A DNA stretch of 64,000 nucleotides from Turnera subulata. Its lineage: Eukaryota > Streptophyta > Magnoliopsida > Malpighiales > Passifloraceae. This document shows positions 10,482-19,967 of the stretch, one piece after another. The stretch covers positions 3,380 through 67,379 of the forward strand of contig JAKUCV010005605.1 of the NCBI GenBank assembly GCA_028386065.3, in the 5' to 3' direction. Position numbers and translations under genes: made by a program. The notes beneath the pieces are model-generated. The model had not been told where the DNA came from. It searched no databases and was given only the letters and a program-made list of their open reading frames with translations. The stretch's first letter is position 1. Every line of letters begins with the position of its first letter.

Positions 10482-11034
10482 TAATTGTCCCTCTTTATAG
10501 GATCTGAGTGTGGGGGGTACACTTCTGTAACGGCTCCTTGTACTTCTGTTGACTTCAGTTCATTAAAGTTTCAGTATGGTGCCTTTATGCATGTCAACTC
10601 TTTGGTAGCTACGAATTGCCAAATCTAGAAAGTTTGTACCGCCTTCTGGAGTTAAGTGGGAGTTAGGTGGAAACATCATCTGCACTTACATAAAGTCTTT
10701 CCTCTTACTTGTTCTCCAATTCAAACGGTTGGAAGTGGGATTTAAATGCTTACAGGACCACACGCAACTTGCACAAAAATTTGATGTTGACAGCTTCAGA
10801 TATGGTATAAGTAAAAACCATATGTCACTTATTCAAGATATGGTATCAATAAAAACCATATTTCATGTGTCTAAAATATGGTATCGGCAGAAACCATATT
10901 TTTCTTGCAAGTGAAAATGAACACAAGCAAAGCTAGCAATGTACATGTAATTTGTTAATCATCAAAACTAGATAATCATCATGGTTAATCACAGTTTAGT
11001 ATTAGAGGATGATTAACCCTATTTTTGGTCAACA
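10482..11034 (-). repeat. Partial 3' LTR of SIRE-like family B
   Basis: On the minus strand it starts at 11034 with TGTTGACC, right after the purine tract AAAAAAGGGGAGATTG. It contains three copies of an ATATGGT...ACCATAT inverted repeat (10800-10823, 10838-10861, about 10874-10901). The U5 end is missing because copy A1 sits at 10481. Confidence 0.7.
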
Positions 11035-11398
11035 ATCTCCCCTTTTTTGATAATGACAAATTTGTGCTGATTTTTCATATAACAAAGGTTCAAAAGAAAT
11101 TCAATTGATTCTTACGAACCTCCCCCTGTTTTGTTGCTCCCCCTTTTGAAAATAATTTTGTAATTCAACAAGGATAAGTTTGAAAAACACATGAACCATT
11201 CCTTGTGAATTTCATTTATTGGCATTCAGCAGCCAATTATAGAACTCCCACTTTATATTTGTCTTTTTGCACAAAAGATTAGTTGAATATATAACAATAG
11301 ATACGAAGTCGCACAGCATTTATTGTCATAACATTTGGTTTTTGGCAGAAACGAAATCATAAGCATAAGTGTGGTTTTGGATAAAAACATATTTCCAA
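11035..11398 (-). other. Family B 3' leader, inner piece
   Basis: Noncoding purine tracts on the minus strand (GGGGGAG near 11122-11150) and a degenerate TTTGGTTT...AAAC inverted repeat near 11334. It continues beyond the copia insertion at 15990. Confidence 0.6.
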
Positions 11399-11403
11399 CT
11401 TCA
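11399..11403. repeat. Target-site duplication CTTCA, left
   Basis: CTTCA immediately precedes the LTR at 11404 and is repeated at 15985-15989 immediately after the other LTR. This fixes the element ends. Confidence 0.9.
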
Positions 11404-11559
11404 TATAAAGACCAAAATTAGCGTAACCGAACGCAATCAATATAATATAGATAGCAAGTCAATTATTTCTCTACTTGTACAATAAGTCATATGTATCTAT
11501 ATAATCACATCAATACAATACGGCAAATCAAGCCATTACTCCACTTTCATATTTCCTCA
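11404..11559 (+). repeat. 5' LTR of the short-LTR copia element, 156 bp
   Basis: Begins TATAAAGACC and ends TTCCTCA. It differs from the 3' LTR at three sites. It is AT-rich and very short for a copia LTR. Confidence 0.9.
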
Positions 11560-11573
11560 TGGTAGCGGAGCCC
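11560..11573 (+). other. PBS of the short-LTR copia element
   Basis: TGGTAGCGGAGCCC follows the LTR with no gap. Its first 12 bases are the same as in the gypsy, Tork-like and SIRE elements here. Confidence 0.85.
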
Positions 11574-11615
11574 AGGTGTGTTTAGGGTTTTATATTTTAC
11601 TCTCTTTCTACAACC

Positions 11616-14294
11616 ATGACAGAACCCTCTAGTCCTGCTTCCTTCTCTTCCACTATGGGCCCCTCTTCTTCAACTAACCAAGCCTCTGCACTTTCCCCCA
11701 CCCCTTCTGTCTCTGATATTCAACGTATTGTCAAGATTCAACTTGACCTCACCAACTATCTTCTTGGGAAGAGCATATTTCTCCAAGCTCTTCGTGCTTA
11801 CCAACTGGACGGTCATGTTACTGGTGCTACCCCTTGTTCCTCTGCTTTTCTTCCTAATTCTCAAACACCAAATCCCTTCCACACTCAGTGGTGTCAAGCT
11901 GACAATACTGTTATTACTTGGCTCTATTCCACCATCTCTATTGATGTTTTGACTCAAATCTATGATGCTGATGGTTTGCACACAGCAAAAGATATTTGGG
12001 AGTCCATCCATGGCTTGTATGTTGATGATGCATCCGCCAACCAAAACCAATTGAACCTGCGTTTTCAAAATCCAAAGAAAACAAATCAAACCATGCACTC
12101 TTATATTTCTGAAGCTAAAACTCTTCGTGATTCTTTGAAAGCCATTGGTTCTAATCCAACTGAGGTGTCTCTTGTTCTCCAAATTCTCAGTGGTCTTCCT
12201 GCTGAGTATGATAGTATTGTGAATCCTCTCCTTGCACAACCTGTGTTGCCCTCTTTCAATCATGTTCGCTCTCTTCTTCTCAGTTCTGAGACACGAGTAA
12301 ACAGCCGCAGTCATCCTCCATCACCATTGGCTTCTTCCTCTATCACTGCTCTTTTGACTGCTGCAGCTCCTGCAGCCTCTATACCCCTACAACATGACTC
12401 AACCCCTATTGACCAACAGGCTTTGATTACCATACATACACCAGATAGTAATTCTCACTTCAGTTATTGTGGTCGGGGCAGAGGTCGCGGGCGTCGTGGG
12501 CATTCTTATCGTGGTCCCTTTAATCGTTTTGAGTCTTGCTCTAATCGGTATTACCCTCCTGCTTCTCCTGCTTCTCCAGGTATTCTTGGTGCTGCTCCCA
12601 CTCCTGTTTTTATTTGCCAATATTGCAATAACTTTGGTCATGTAGCACGCTCTTGCCCAAGCCTTGTGCAACAGTCACTCTCAGCTATTCATCTTCGGGA
12701 TGACGCTTGGTATCCGGATACGGGTGCCTCTGCTCATATGACTCATAATCTTGGTATGTTGCTTGCCTATACCCCACACACTGGCCTTGACAAAATTAGT
12801 GTTGGAGATGGCTCTTTGTTACCCGTCACAGCAATTGGTGATTCTCAACTAGTTACTGCTTCCCATAACTTTTCATTACCTATTGTCCTCTATGTTCCTT
12901 CCTTGCATAAAAATCTTCTCTCTGTCTGTCAGTTTTGTCGTGATAATAACTGTGTTGCTGAATTCACTAACAATAGCTTCTGTTTGAAGGATGCGAAGAC
13001 AAAGACAATTCTTTTTCACTCCGTTAGTGGTGGCCCTTTCTATCCCATTTCTTCTTTCACTGCATCTGTTGGTCCCCACAGTCGTCATTCAGCCCTCACT
13101 GTCTCATTGTCCACTGCACAGCTCTGGCATCGGCGTCTTGCACACAGCAATGACAAAGTTTTGCATTTCTTATTTCAAAATAAATTTGTACCTGGTGTTT
13201 ACCATTCCAAGGATTTATCATTTTGTGAAGCTTGTGAACTTGGTAAACATCATCGTCTTCGTTTTTCATCTTTTCATGCTCAAACTACTAGTGCTTTTCA
13301 ATTAATTCATAGTGATGTGTGGCAATCTCCTGTTTATTCACACACTAGCTTTTGTTATTATGTGTTGTTTTTGGATGACTATACTAAACTTTTTTGGGTT
13401 TTTCCAATGCGCAACAAGCATGAGGTCTATGGACATTTCACTTCCTTTGCTACAATGATTCGAAATCAATTTCAGGCCACGATCAAAGTTTTCCAATCCG
13501 ACGGAGGTGGTGAGTTTGTAAATCAGTCTTTTCAAAATTATTTCCACCAACATGGCATCCTCCATCGCATTTCTTATCCACATACGCCCCAACAAAACGG
13601 GTCTGCCGAGCACAAGCATAAACATCTAATAGATGTTACTAGGTCCATTCTTTTTCAAGCTGGTTTGTCACCAAAATTTTGGGTTGAGGCATTAATGTTT
13701 GCTGTCTACATTGTCAATCGCTTACCAATTTTTCACTTAAAATTTTCAATTCCTTACACGTTATTGCTTGGCACACCACCACATTATAGTCATATTTGTA
13801 CTTTTGGGTGTCTTTGCTTTCCAAATATTTCTACCACCACTCCACATAAACTATCATCTCGGTCCACCCCATCTATTTTTCTTGGTTTTTTGGATGGTTA
13901 TAAAGGATATCGTTGTCTTGATACTTTGTCTAATCGTGTCATTCTTTCTCGGCATGTTACATTCCATGAACATATTTTTCCTACTAAAACACCTACTACT
14001 ATCTCCATTGTCCCTCCGGTGTCACCATTAGGATCTTTTCTTCATCCTGGCACTATCATCCTTTTATCACCATCTCTCTCTCCCACACCACCAGTGCCAT
14101 CCATAACATCCCTCTCTCCTATTTCTTCCTCTGCCTCTCCTTCCAACTCATCACCTTCTACTCCCATTACTCCAATCTCTCCACCTCCACCGGCCAACCA
14201 ACATCAAATGGTTACCCGAGCCAAAATTGGTATCACCAAACCTGTCACAAAAATGAACCTTACTGCCGTCACTCAACCACCTCTAGAACCATGA
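11616..14294 (+). CDS. Copia gag-protease-integrase polyprotein, 892 codons, open
   Basis: Starts at the ATG 43 nt past the PBS. Copia gag domain at about residues 30-230; a Gly/Arg patch near 290; CCHC knuckle CQYCNNFGHVARSC near 334-347; aspartic protease motif DTGAS with Asp near 368; integrase zinc domain (H near 505, LAH, CEACELGKH); integrase core with Asp near 566 (HSDVW), Asp near 628 (QSDGGGEF) and Glu near 664 (NGSAEH). The D-x35-E spacing is normal. The copia NGVAER motif is changed to NGSAEH. A TGA at 14292 ends the frame just before RT, where related elements read on. Confidence 0.88.
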   Translation: MTEPSSPASFSSTMGPSSSTNQASALSPTPSVSDIQRIVKIQLDLTNYLLGKSIFLQALRAYQLDGHVTGATPCSSAFLPNSQTPNPFHTQWCQADNTVITWLYSTISIDVLTQIYDADGLHTAKDIWESIHGLYVDDASANQNQLNLRFQNPKKTNQTMHSYISEAKTLRDSLKAIGSNPTEVSLVLQILSGLPAEYDSIVNPLLAQPVLPSFNHVRSLLLSSETRVNSRSHPPSPLASSSITALLTAAAPAASIPLQHDSTPIDQQALITIHTPDSNSHFSYCGRGRGRGRRGHSYRGPFNRFESCSNRYYPPASPASPGILGAAPTPVFICQYCNNFGHVARSCPSLVQQSLSAIHLRDDAWYPDTGASAHMTHNLGMLLAYTPHTGLDKISVGDGSLLPVTAIGDSQLVTASHNFSLPIVLYVPSLHKNLLSVCQFCRDNNCVAEFTNNSFCLKDAKTKTILFHSVSGGPFYPISSFTASVGPHSRHSALTVSLSTAQLWHRRLAHSNDKVLHFLFQNKFVPGVYHSKDLSFCEACELGKHHRLRFSSFHAQTTSAFQLIHSDVWQSPVYSHTSFCYYVLFLDDYTKLFWVFPMRNKHEVYGHFTSFATMIRNQFQATIKVFQSDGGGEFVNQSFQNYFHQHGILHRISYPHTPQQNGSAEHKHKHLIDVTRSILFQAGLSPKFWVEALMFAVYIVNRLPIFHLKFSIPYTLLLGTPPHYSHICTFGCLCFPNISTTTPHKLSSRSTPSIFLGFLDGYKGYRCLDTLSNRVILSRHVTFHEHIFPTKTPTTISIVPPVSPLGSFLHPGTIILLSPSLSPTPPVPSITSLSPISSSASPSNSSPSTPITPISPPPPANQHQMVTRAKIGITKPVTKMNLTAVTQPPLEP

Positions 14295-15910
14295 ACGTAT
14301 ACCGAAGCCAAAAATCATTCTGAAAAGCGAATGGCTATGAGTGATGAATATAATGCTTTGCTACATAACCATACTTGGGTCTTGTTTCTTCTCTGTAGCA
14401 CCACAATATTATTGGTTGTAAATGGATATACCGACTCAAGCACAATGCTGATGGCTCATTGGCCCGCTACAAGGCCCGTCTTGTTGCTCAAGGATTTAAG
14501 CAACAACCTGGGGTTGATTTTACTAAAACTTTCAGTCCTGTGGTTAAGTCTACCACTGTTTGCACTGTTCTGAGTTTAGCTACCACTTATTCTTGGCCTA
14601 TCTGACAATTGGATGTCAAAAATGCCTTCTTACATGGTACTATCACTGAAGAGGTTTATACGCATCAGCCCCCAGGCTTCATTCATCCTGAATATCCCAA
14701 TCATGTTTGTCGTCTTCGGCGTGCTCTTTATGGCCTTAAGCAAGCTCCTCGGGCTTGGTACAAGCGGTTTGCTGATTTTCTTCACCAACTGGGTTTTGTT
14801 TCAAGCAAAGCTGATCCTTCCATGTTTACTTATCATAATAACATTGAGCATCTTATACTCTTGCTCTATGTTGATGATATCCTGCTCACAGGTACCTCTT
14901 CTGTTGCCCTCCAGCAAGTTATTACCAAATTACAGCTTGAATTTGCAATGACGGATCTTGGCCCTCTCAAATATTTTCTTGGTATTGAGGCCACCCACAC
15001 TTCAGCTGGTCTGCATCCCTCCCAGCGGAAGTATATTCTCAATCTTCTCTACCGGGCTGGCATGGATTCTTGTAAGCCCGTGAACACCCCTTTATCTGCC
15101 AAAACAACACTCACTCTCCATGACGGTGCCCCTCTCTCAGATGCTACATTATACAGAAGGCTTGTTGGTGGTCTTCAGTATCTTTCCTTCACTCGTCCTG
15201 ACATCTCTCATGCTGTGGGTCTTGTCTCTCAATACATGCATGCTCCTCGAGAACCACATCTTTTGGCAGTAAAACGCATCTTGCAATATCTTCATGGCAC
15301 TACCAATTATGGTATTCTTTTTCGCCCACAGACAGCCATGCCACTTCATTCTTATACTGATGCTGACTGGGCTAGCTGTCTTGACACTCGATGCTCAATT
15401 AGCGGATATTGTTGCTTCTTGGGTTCACACCCCTTCTCCTGGTCCTCTAAAAAGCAACCTACTGTTTCCCAGTCTAGTGTTGAAGCTGAGTATCATGCAC
15501 TAGCCTCTGCCGTTGCTGACATTATCAGGTTGCGACAGCTTCTTCGTGAGCTTGCCATCACCCCTTCAGGTTCCTCAACTATTTTTTATGAAAATCTCAG
15601 CACCACATACATGGCGGTCAATCCCATTCATCATGCTCGTACCAAACACATTGATATTGATCTTTATTTCATTCGCGATTATGTCTCTTTCGGTGCCTTG
15701 TGTGTTTGTCATATTCCTACCGATCGTCAAGTCGCCGACGTGTTCACTAAAGCATTGTCTCATATCAAGTTTTCAGCTTTTCGGACAACCTTGTGCATCT
15801 GTTCCCCACCTGCACCAGTTGCGGGGAGTATAAAGACCAAAATTAGCGTAACCGAACGCAATCAATGTAATATAGATAGCAAGTCAATTATTTCTCTACT
15901 TGTACAATAA
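14295..15910 (+). pseudogene. Copia RT and RNase H, broken
   Basis: Continues the polyprotein after the TGA at 14292. A frameshift near 14385 and a TGA at 14603 (just before QLDVKNAF) break the RT N-terminus. The rest is open: [12 protein letters not shown], the catalytic LLLYVDDILL near 14865-14885, and RNase H motifs DADWA, SSKKQPTVSQSS, EAEYHA and DVFTKAL. The frame runs about 80 nt into the 3' LTR before stopping. Confidence 0.88.
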
Positions 15911-15984
15911 GTCATATGTATCTATATAATCACATCAATACAATACGACAAATTAAGCCATTACTCCACTTTCATATTTCCTCA
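15829..15984 (+). repeat. 3' LTR of the short-LTR copia element, 156 bp
   Basis: Preceded by the purine tract GCGGGGAG (15821-15828) and followed by the TSD CTTCA (15985-15989). Same TA...CA termini as the 5' LTR. Confidence 0.9.
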
Positions 15985-15989
15985 CTTCA
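15985..15989. repeat. Target-site duplication CTTCA, right
   Basis: Exact copy of 11399-11403. Confidence 0.9.
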
Positions 15990-16410
15990 CACTTCCTACA
16001 TAAAACATATATGATTTTAACAACAATCATATCTCATCAGTAGTATCAATTAATGCTTTTCAGTGCCTGCATAACACACATATATGGTTTCAACAGCAAC
16101 CATATCAAGTTGGTTTCTCTCAAAAACCGTAACCAATGTCAATGTTCCTGCATAGAGAATCAACACAACAACACAGTTTTTCTCCCCCTTTTGGCATCAA
16201 CATAAAAGGAGGATATAGCATAGGAACAGAGCAAAGATCATGCAGAGAAAGTCATTCAAGATGCAATATCCAAATTTTCAACCAAAATATTACAAAATAT
16301 AGACGAATATTCAGAAACAACCCAAATAAGAACCAGTTTAAAAATAGAACCAGTAAGTAGGACTAAGAAGCAATGCATGAATTCTAAATAGTATCAGATC
16401 TGAAAAGGCT
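15990..16410 (-). other. Family B 3' leader, outer piece
   Basis: Noncoding. It holds an ATATGGTT...AACCATAT inverted repeat (16082-16105), a weaker ATATGAT/ATCATAT pair near 16008, and the conserved GATGCCAAAAGGGGGAG motif on the minus strand near 16183-16199, as in family A (8904, 60009). Confidence 0.65.
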
Positions 16411-17251
16411 TCAGTCATCATCAGAGGAAACTTGTGAAGGGAGACGGGAAAGAATGTTCTCAATCTGCTCCATAATGTCTAGCTTGAAATCCCTTACCTC
16501 AGCACGTATTTCAGAGAGATCAGTTTCCAGGAGACCTACACGAGTAGTGAGATTATCAAGTTGAGTCTCCAGAACACTTGCGCCAACCCTGATTATCTTA
16601 TATCGTCCCTTGTCATTTAGCTTGATGCACATTTTGGACAAGGTCAGCCGATTTATAGGTAGAAGAGGCATAAGTTTTGGTGATTTTGAAGAGATCACAC
16701 CAAAATTTCTTACAATCATTGTGATCAGCAGGCTGTCACTTCGTGGTTGATACAGGGCAATGTGATGCAGTATTTGATATGCCCAACAAATAGGACTTTT
16801 GTGCATTACGCAAGCAATTAACCATAAATCAAAATTCTTGATGTCTTCTAAGTCCCATGGTCGTGGCAGAATGACCCTGATGATCATATATGGCAAGGCT
16901 CGAGCCAAAGGTGTTGATTGCTGAAGTGCCTTTTGTGGACGATCCATAAACAGCACTAAGTTGCTGATTGTAGGATGGAGCTCCTTCAATGATTACTCGC
17001 ACATCAGAGCTCATATCATAGTGCTTAATGGAACCCTTCTTCAGCTTCAGTATCTCTTGGATAAGATCTACAGTGACTTTGATCTTCTTGCCCCAAATAT
17101 TTCTCTTTATGTATTGAACTTCATCACCAACTGTCTTTATCTTCCGGTTCTTGTAGAACTCAATAACAAGGTCCTCTTTTGTTGGTTCTTCCAAAGATGC
17201 CAGAAAGTCAAGCTTGTAATGCTTCAGAATGGAAGTTATGGCTTAGTTTGG
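16411..17251 (-). pseudogene. Post-pol ORF of SIRE-like family B, C-terminal part
   Basis: Two minus-strand frames joined by a frameshift near 16985. The order of conserved blocks follows the family A protein at 7842-8717: HYKLDFLASL, the KGKKIKVT-like GKKIKVTVDL, then PYMIIRVILPR, FDLWLIACVMHKSPICWA and ILHHIALY, and a C-terminal coiled coil (LETQLDNLTTRVGLLETDL) ending in SSDDD. The acidic repeat-rich N-terminal region found in family A is not seen upstream. Function unknown. Confidence 0.75.
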
Positions 17252-17294
17252 TCTATTTTACCGGAATCCGGTGAAAATTGCTGATGTGACAAGT

Positions 17295-17852
17295 TTTCTG
17301 ATGCTACGTTAGCTATGTGGTGAACATAGGGATGAAAATAAGTCTAAATCCAACACAAGAATGACTTCCAACTTTAAAGACTAACAGAAAGGCTTTAATC
17401 CAAACATATTTCAAAATAGAAGGGAACAAGGATTAGCAACAAACAGAAATAACAAGTTTGAACTTAATAGGGCAAATAATTAATCTTGTGGTAGTAATTG
17501 TCTCCAAAAAGAAAAGGCTAGCTAGAGCAAGACAAACTAAGTGTTCTGTCATAGAACTTGAGGGGTGCAGGGTCGACTTCAAAGCAACTACAGGTTCGTT
17601 GACTCGTATCTTCTTTTCATTCGTGCATTGTCTTTTCAGGTGAGACTAAATGTTCCATTGTGGATTTTGCTTTTTGTTATAAATTGTAGGGTTCAAGAAA
17701 GATAGATTGGTGGATGCCGGAGGTCTAGAGGCATGATACTTAAGTGGAATACTGAGTCATTCAAAGTCAGTAGGGTTACTACTCACCGCAATTGGATTGT
17801 AGTGGATGGTGTTTGTATTGAAAATAATTTTTAGATTTTCTGTCTATAGTGT
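17295..17852. other. Unassigned sequence
   Basis: No convincing gene, LTR or repeat is seen. It may be the decayed inner part of family B or old flanking DNA. Short frames at 17458-17643 have no recognisable features. Confidence 0.4.
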
Positions 17853-19458
17853 TGTGAACACCCATATTTGACCTACAAATATTTTACTAAAATTAGATTC
17901 CAAACATGCTTAACTTGAGGTTAATGAGTTGATTTGATTTTGAGTCAAGGCATGATAAGAATTTAATTTAGTAGAATTAATGTATTTTGGTAATCTAAGC
18001 CTTTGCGCATCTGAACTTTAGGATTAATAAGATGATTTAATCTTAGGGTAAAACATATAATAAGGTTTATATACGTTAAAATACATTTCATTTCATTGCT
18101 TGGGCTGTTTTAGTTGTTCTTAACCCAATTATATTGAGATGATTTATTTTTGGGTTAGGAATGAGTTTAAGGGTCCAAGTAAATGGATTTTCCAGAGTTT
18201 ACCCAACCCATTGACACATTTATTGCAGGTTAATTTTAGCTCTGATTTTCCACGAAAATCAGAGCTAAATCATCATTTATGTAGAAATGTTGTTTTTGGT
18301 ATGATTTAGAAATAGGCATTAAGGTGTAATCAATCTATTACGGAATGATTTAGGGGGAGTGATAATCAAGTAATTGGGTGATTCTGGGTTGATTAGTGGG
18401 TTAATTACGCGGTAAGATCAAATCATGGCTGAATTAGTGGGATTGGGGGTTCAAAAATGGAAAGAACGGGTGACACACGGGGCAACCGGCGGTCATCTTG
18501 CGACGACCACCAGGTGCTGGCGGGCATCCACTTAAGACCGTCGGCACTGGCGGTCAAGCAGTAGATGACCGCCGGTAGCGGCAGTCATGTCTCTCCAGAT
18601 TCACCCAAATCTCCGATTTTGTTTCTAATTTCGATCCTACGCGGTTTTGGACGAGACTTTCGGGCATAATCTTCACCATTAAGTAGGTCCATGCCCCTAG
18701 ACTTCCCAGAGTACTATAAATAGGACCCCTCACACACATTTCAAGGGATCACAAACTTTTCTCACATACACACCTATAAGCCTTGAGTGCTTGGAGAAAC
18801 TCTACTTCTCCAAGCCTAGAAATACATTCCTTAGGCATAAACTCTGGAGGAATTTCGTGGGAGGCATTAGCAGTAGTCCAACAAGGAGGAGTCAAGAAGA
18901 GGATCAACCATAGAGTTTAGAAGTGGCAAGAAGGTGGGTGTAGAACTCAATCCATTGCAAGGAGTTAGAGGAGGGCTACAAGAGGTAACACTAAACCTTC
19001 TCTTGGTTGATCTTTGTTGATTATATACTGATGCTTTTGATGATGTATGTGGCCGATTTGTGCCATGTTTAGAACGACGTGGCTTTGACCCCGGTCACTC
19101 GGGTACGTAGGTAGTCTCGGTTTTACAACGGGATGCAAGCCAAATCTTCTTCTTCTCTCCTTCTTTTTATTTTCCACACATGCACACTTGCACCAGGCAC
19201 ACTTGCGTTTTACAATTGCACACAGTCTCGACCCAATATGGATGGGTGCCTAACACCTTCCCATCTATGACGAACCCCTGCTCCCATAACTTTGGTTCGC
19301 CAAGACCATGTAGCCTAAAGGAGTCATACTAAGGTTTTTCCCAAGTTTTTTCCTAAATAAAACTTGGGTAGCGACTCCAATGTTATAGGATTGACCCGAA
19401 GAAGAAGGTGAAAGGATTAGGTGAATAGGCCCAAGTGATTTTGGGTCAGGTATTCACA
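17853..19458 (+). repeat. 5' LTR of the Tat/Ogre-like remnant, about 1.6 kb
   Basis: The right end (ATTCACA, 19458) is fixed by the PBS. The left end is a best guess at TGTGAACACCC (17853), followed by CATATTTGACC as in Ogre-like LTRs. It contains a TATA box (18715) and a GC-rich stretch (18475-18600) with several ACCGCCGG-like units. Confidence 0.6.
18715..18723 (+). promoter_or_regulatory. LTR TATA box of the Tat/Ogre-like remnant
   Basis: TATAAATAG followed by a CA-rich start region (CTCACACACATTTC). This is the likely element promoter. Confidence 0.6.
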
Positions 19459-19460
19459 GT

Positions 19461-19478
19461 TGGCGACTTCGTTGGGGA
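19461..19478 (+). other. tRNA-Arg type PBS
   Basis: TGGCGACTTCGTTGGGGA, two bases after the LTR end. Ogre/Tat elements typically carry TGGCGACTCC...TGGGGA here, complementary to tRNA-Arg. This is the only PBS of this type in the window. Confidence 0.75.
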
Positions 19479-19967
19479 AATAGTGGATTCAAGAGACTTT
19501 GTACAATTGTTGAATCTTGTGTTCCTTTTACTTGTCATCACAAGTGCCACGAATTCATGAAAATTGATGTGAAGCCTTTACCGTAAGAGGGCGAGGGAAT
19601 CCAAATCCGCTACATGCTTTCCTTATGCGATAGTGGTTTGAATGAACCGTTTTCTCGATGCTTAGCAATGATGGGGATTGATTGGCCTTGGACCTCACGT
19701 GATATCCTTTATCACATGTCAGTAGGTCAGCCTATTCCCTAGCAGCAATCTTTTGGCCCCCAACCAACTGCATACCCTGAGCATCCCATGCATTATGAAT
19801 CAATAAGTAGTATGTGCATTGGAGTGATTAATTGTTGTGAATGCAAGTAAGTGTAAATAGTTCTGCCCCTTATTCTCGCATGCCTCAAAACCCAATGAGA
19901 TAGTGTATACCAGGCAACCCATGGGATACCAAGCTTCTGATTCCCGTGCTTCAAATACTAGGGCAAG
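19479..19967 (+). other. Leader and decayed gag N-terminus of the Tat/Ogre-like remnant
   Basis: No open frame of length. Scattered codons such as IDWPWTSRDI (near 19680) suggest that gag began upstream of the first open frame at 19968. Confidence 0.4.

Larger units (their letters stand above)
11404..15984 (+). mobile_element. Young short-LTR Ty1/copia element with TA...CA ends
   Basis: 4581 bp, with 156-bp LTRs at each end, a perfect 5-bp TSD, a PBS right after the 5' LTR and a GCGGGGAG purine tract before the 3' LTR. The termini are TATAAAG...CCTCA rather than TG...CA, and both LTRs agree. The LTRs differ at three positions in 156, so this is the youngest datable insertion in the window. 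Gag-protease-integrase is one open frame, but RT carries stops and a frameshift, so it is not autonomous. Ale/Retrofit lineage is a guess from the small size. Confidence 0.9.
10482..17294 (-). mobile_element. SIRE-like element, family B, minus strand, 3' part only, twice interrupted
   Basis: On the minus strand: a post-pol ORF (16411-17251), a 3' leader (15990-16410 plus 11035-11398), a PPT and the start of a 3' LTR (11034 down to 10482). The leader shares the CCAAAAGGGGGAG motif with family A. The element is split by the short-LTR copia insertion (11404-15984), and its LTR is cut by SIRE copy A1 at 10481/10482. gag and pol are absent; the remnant ends near 17294. Confidence 0.75.
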
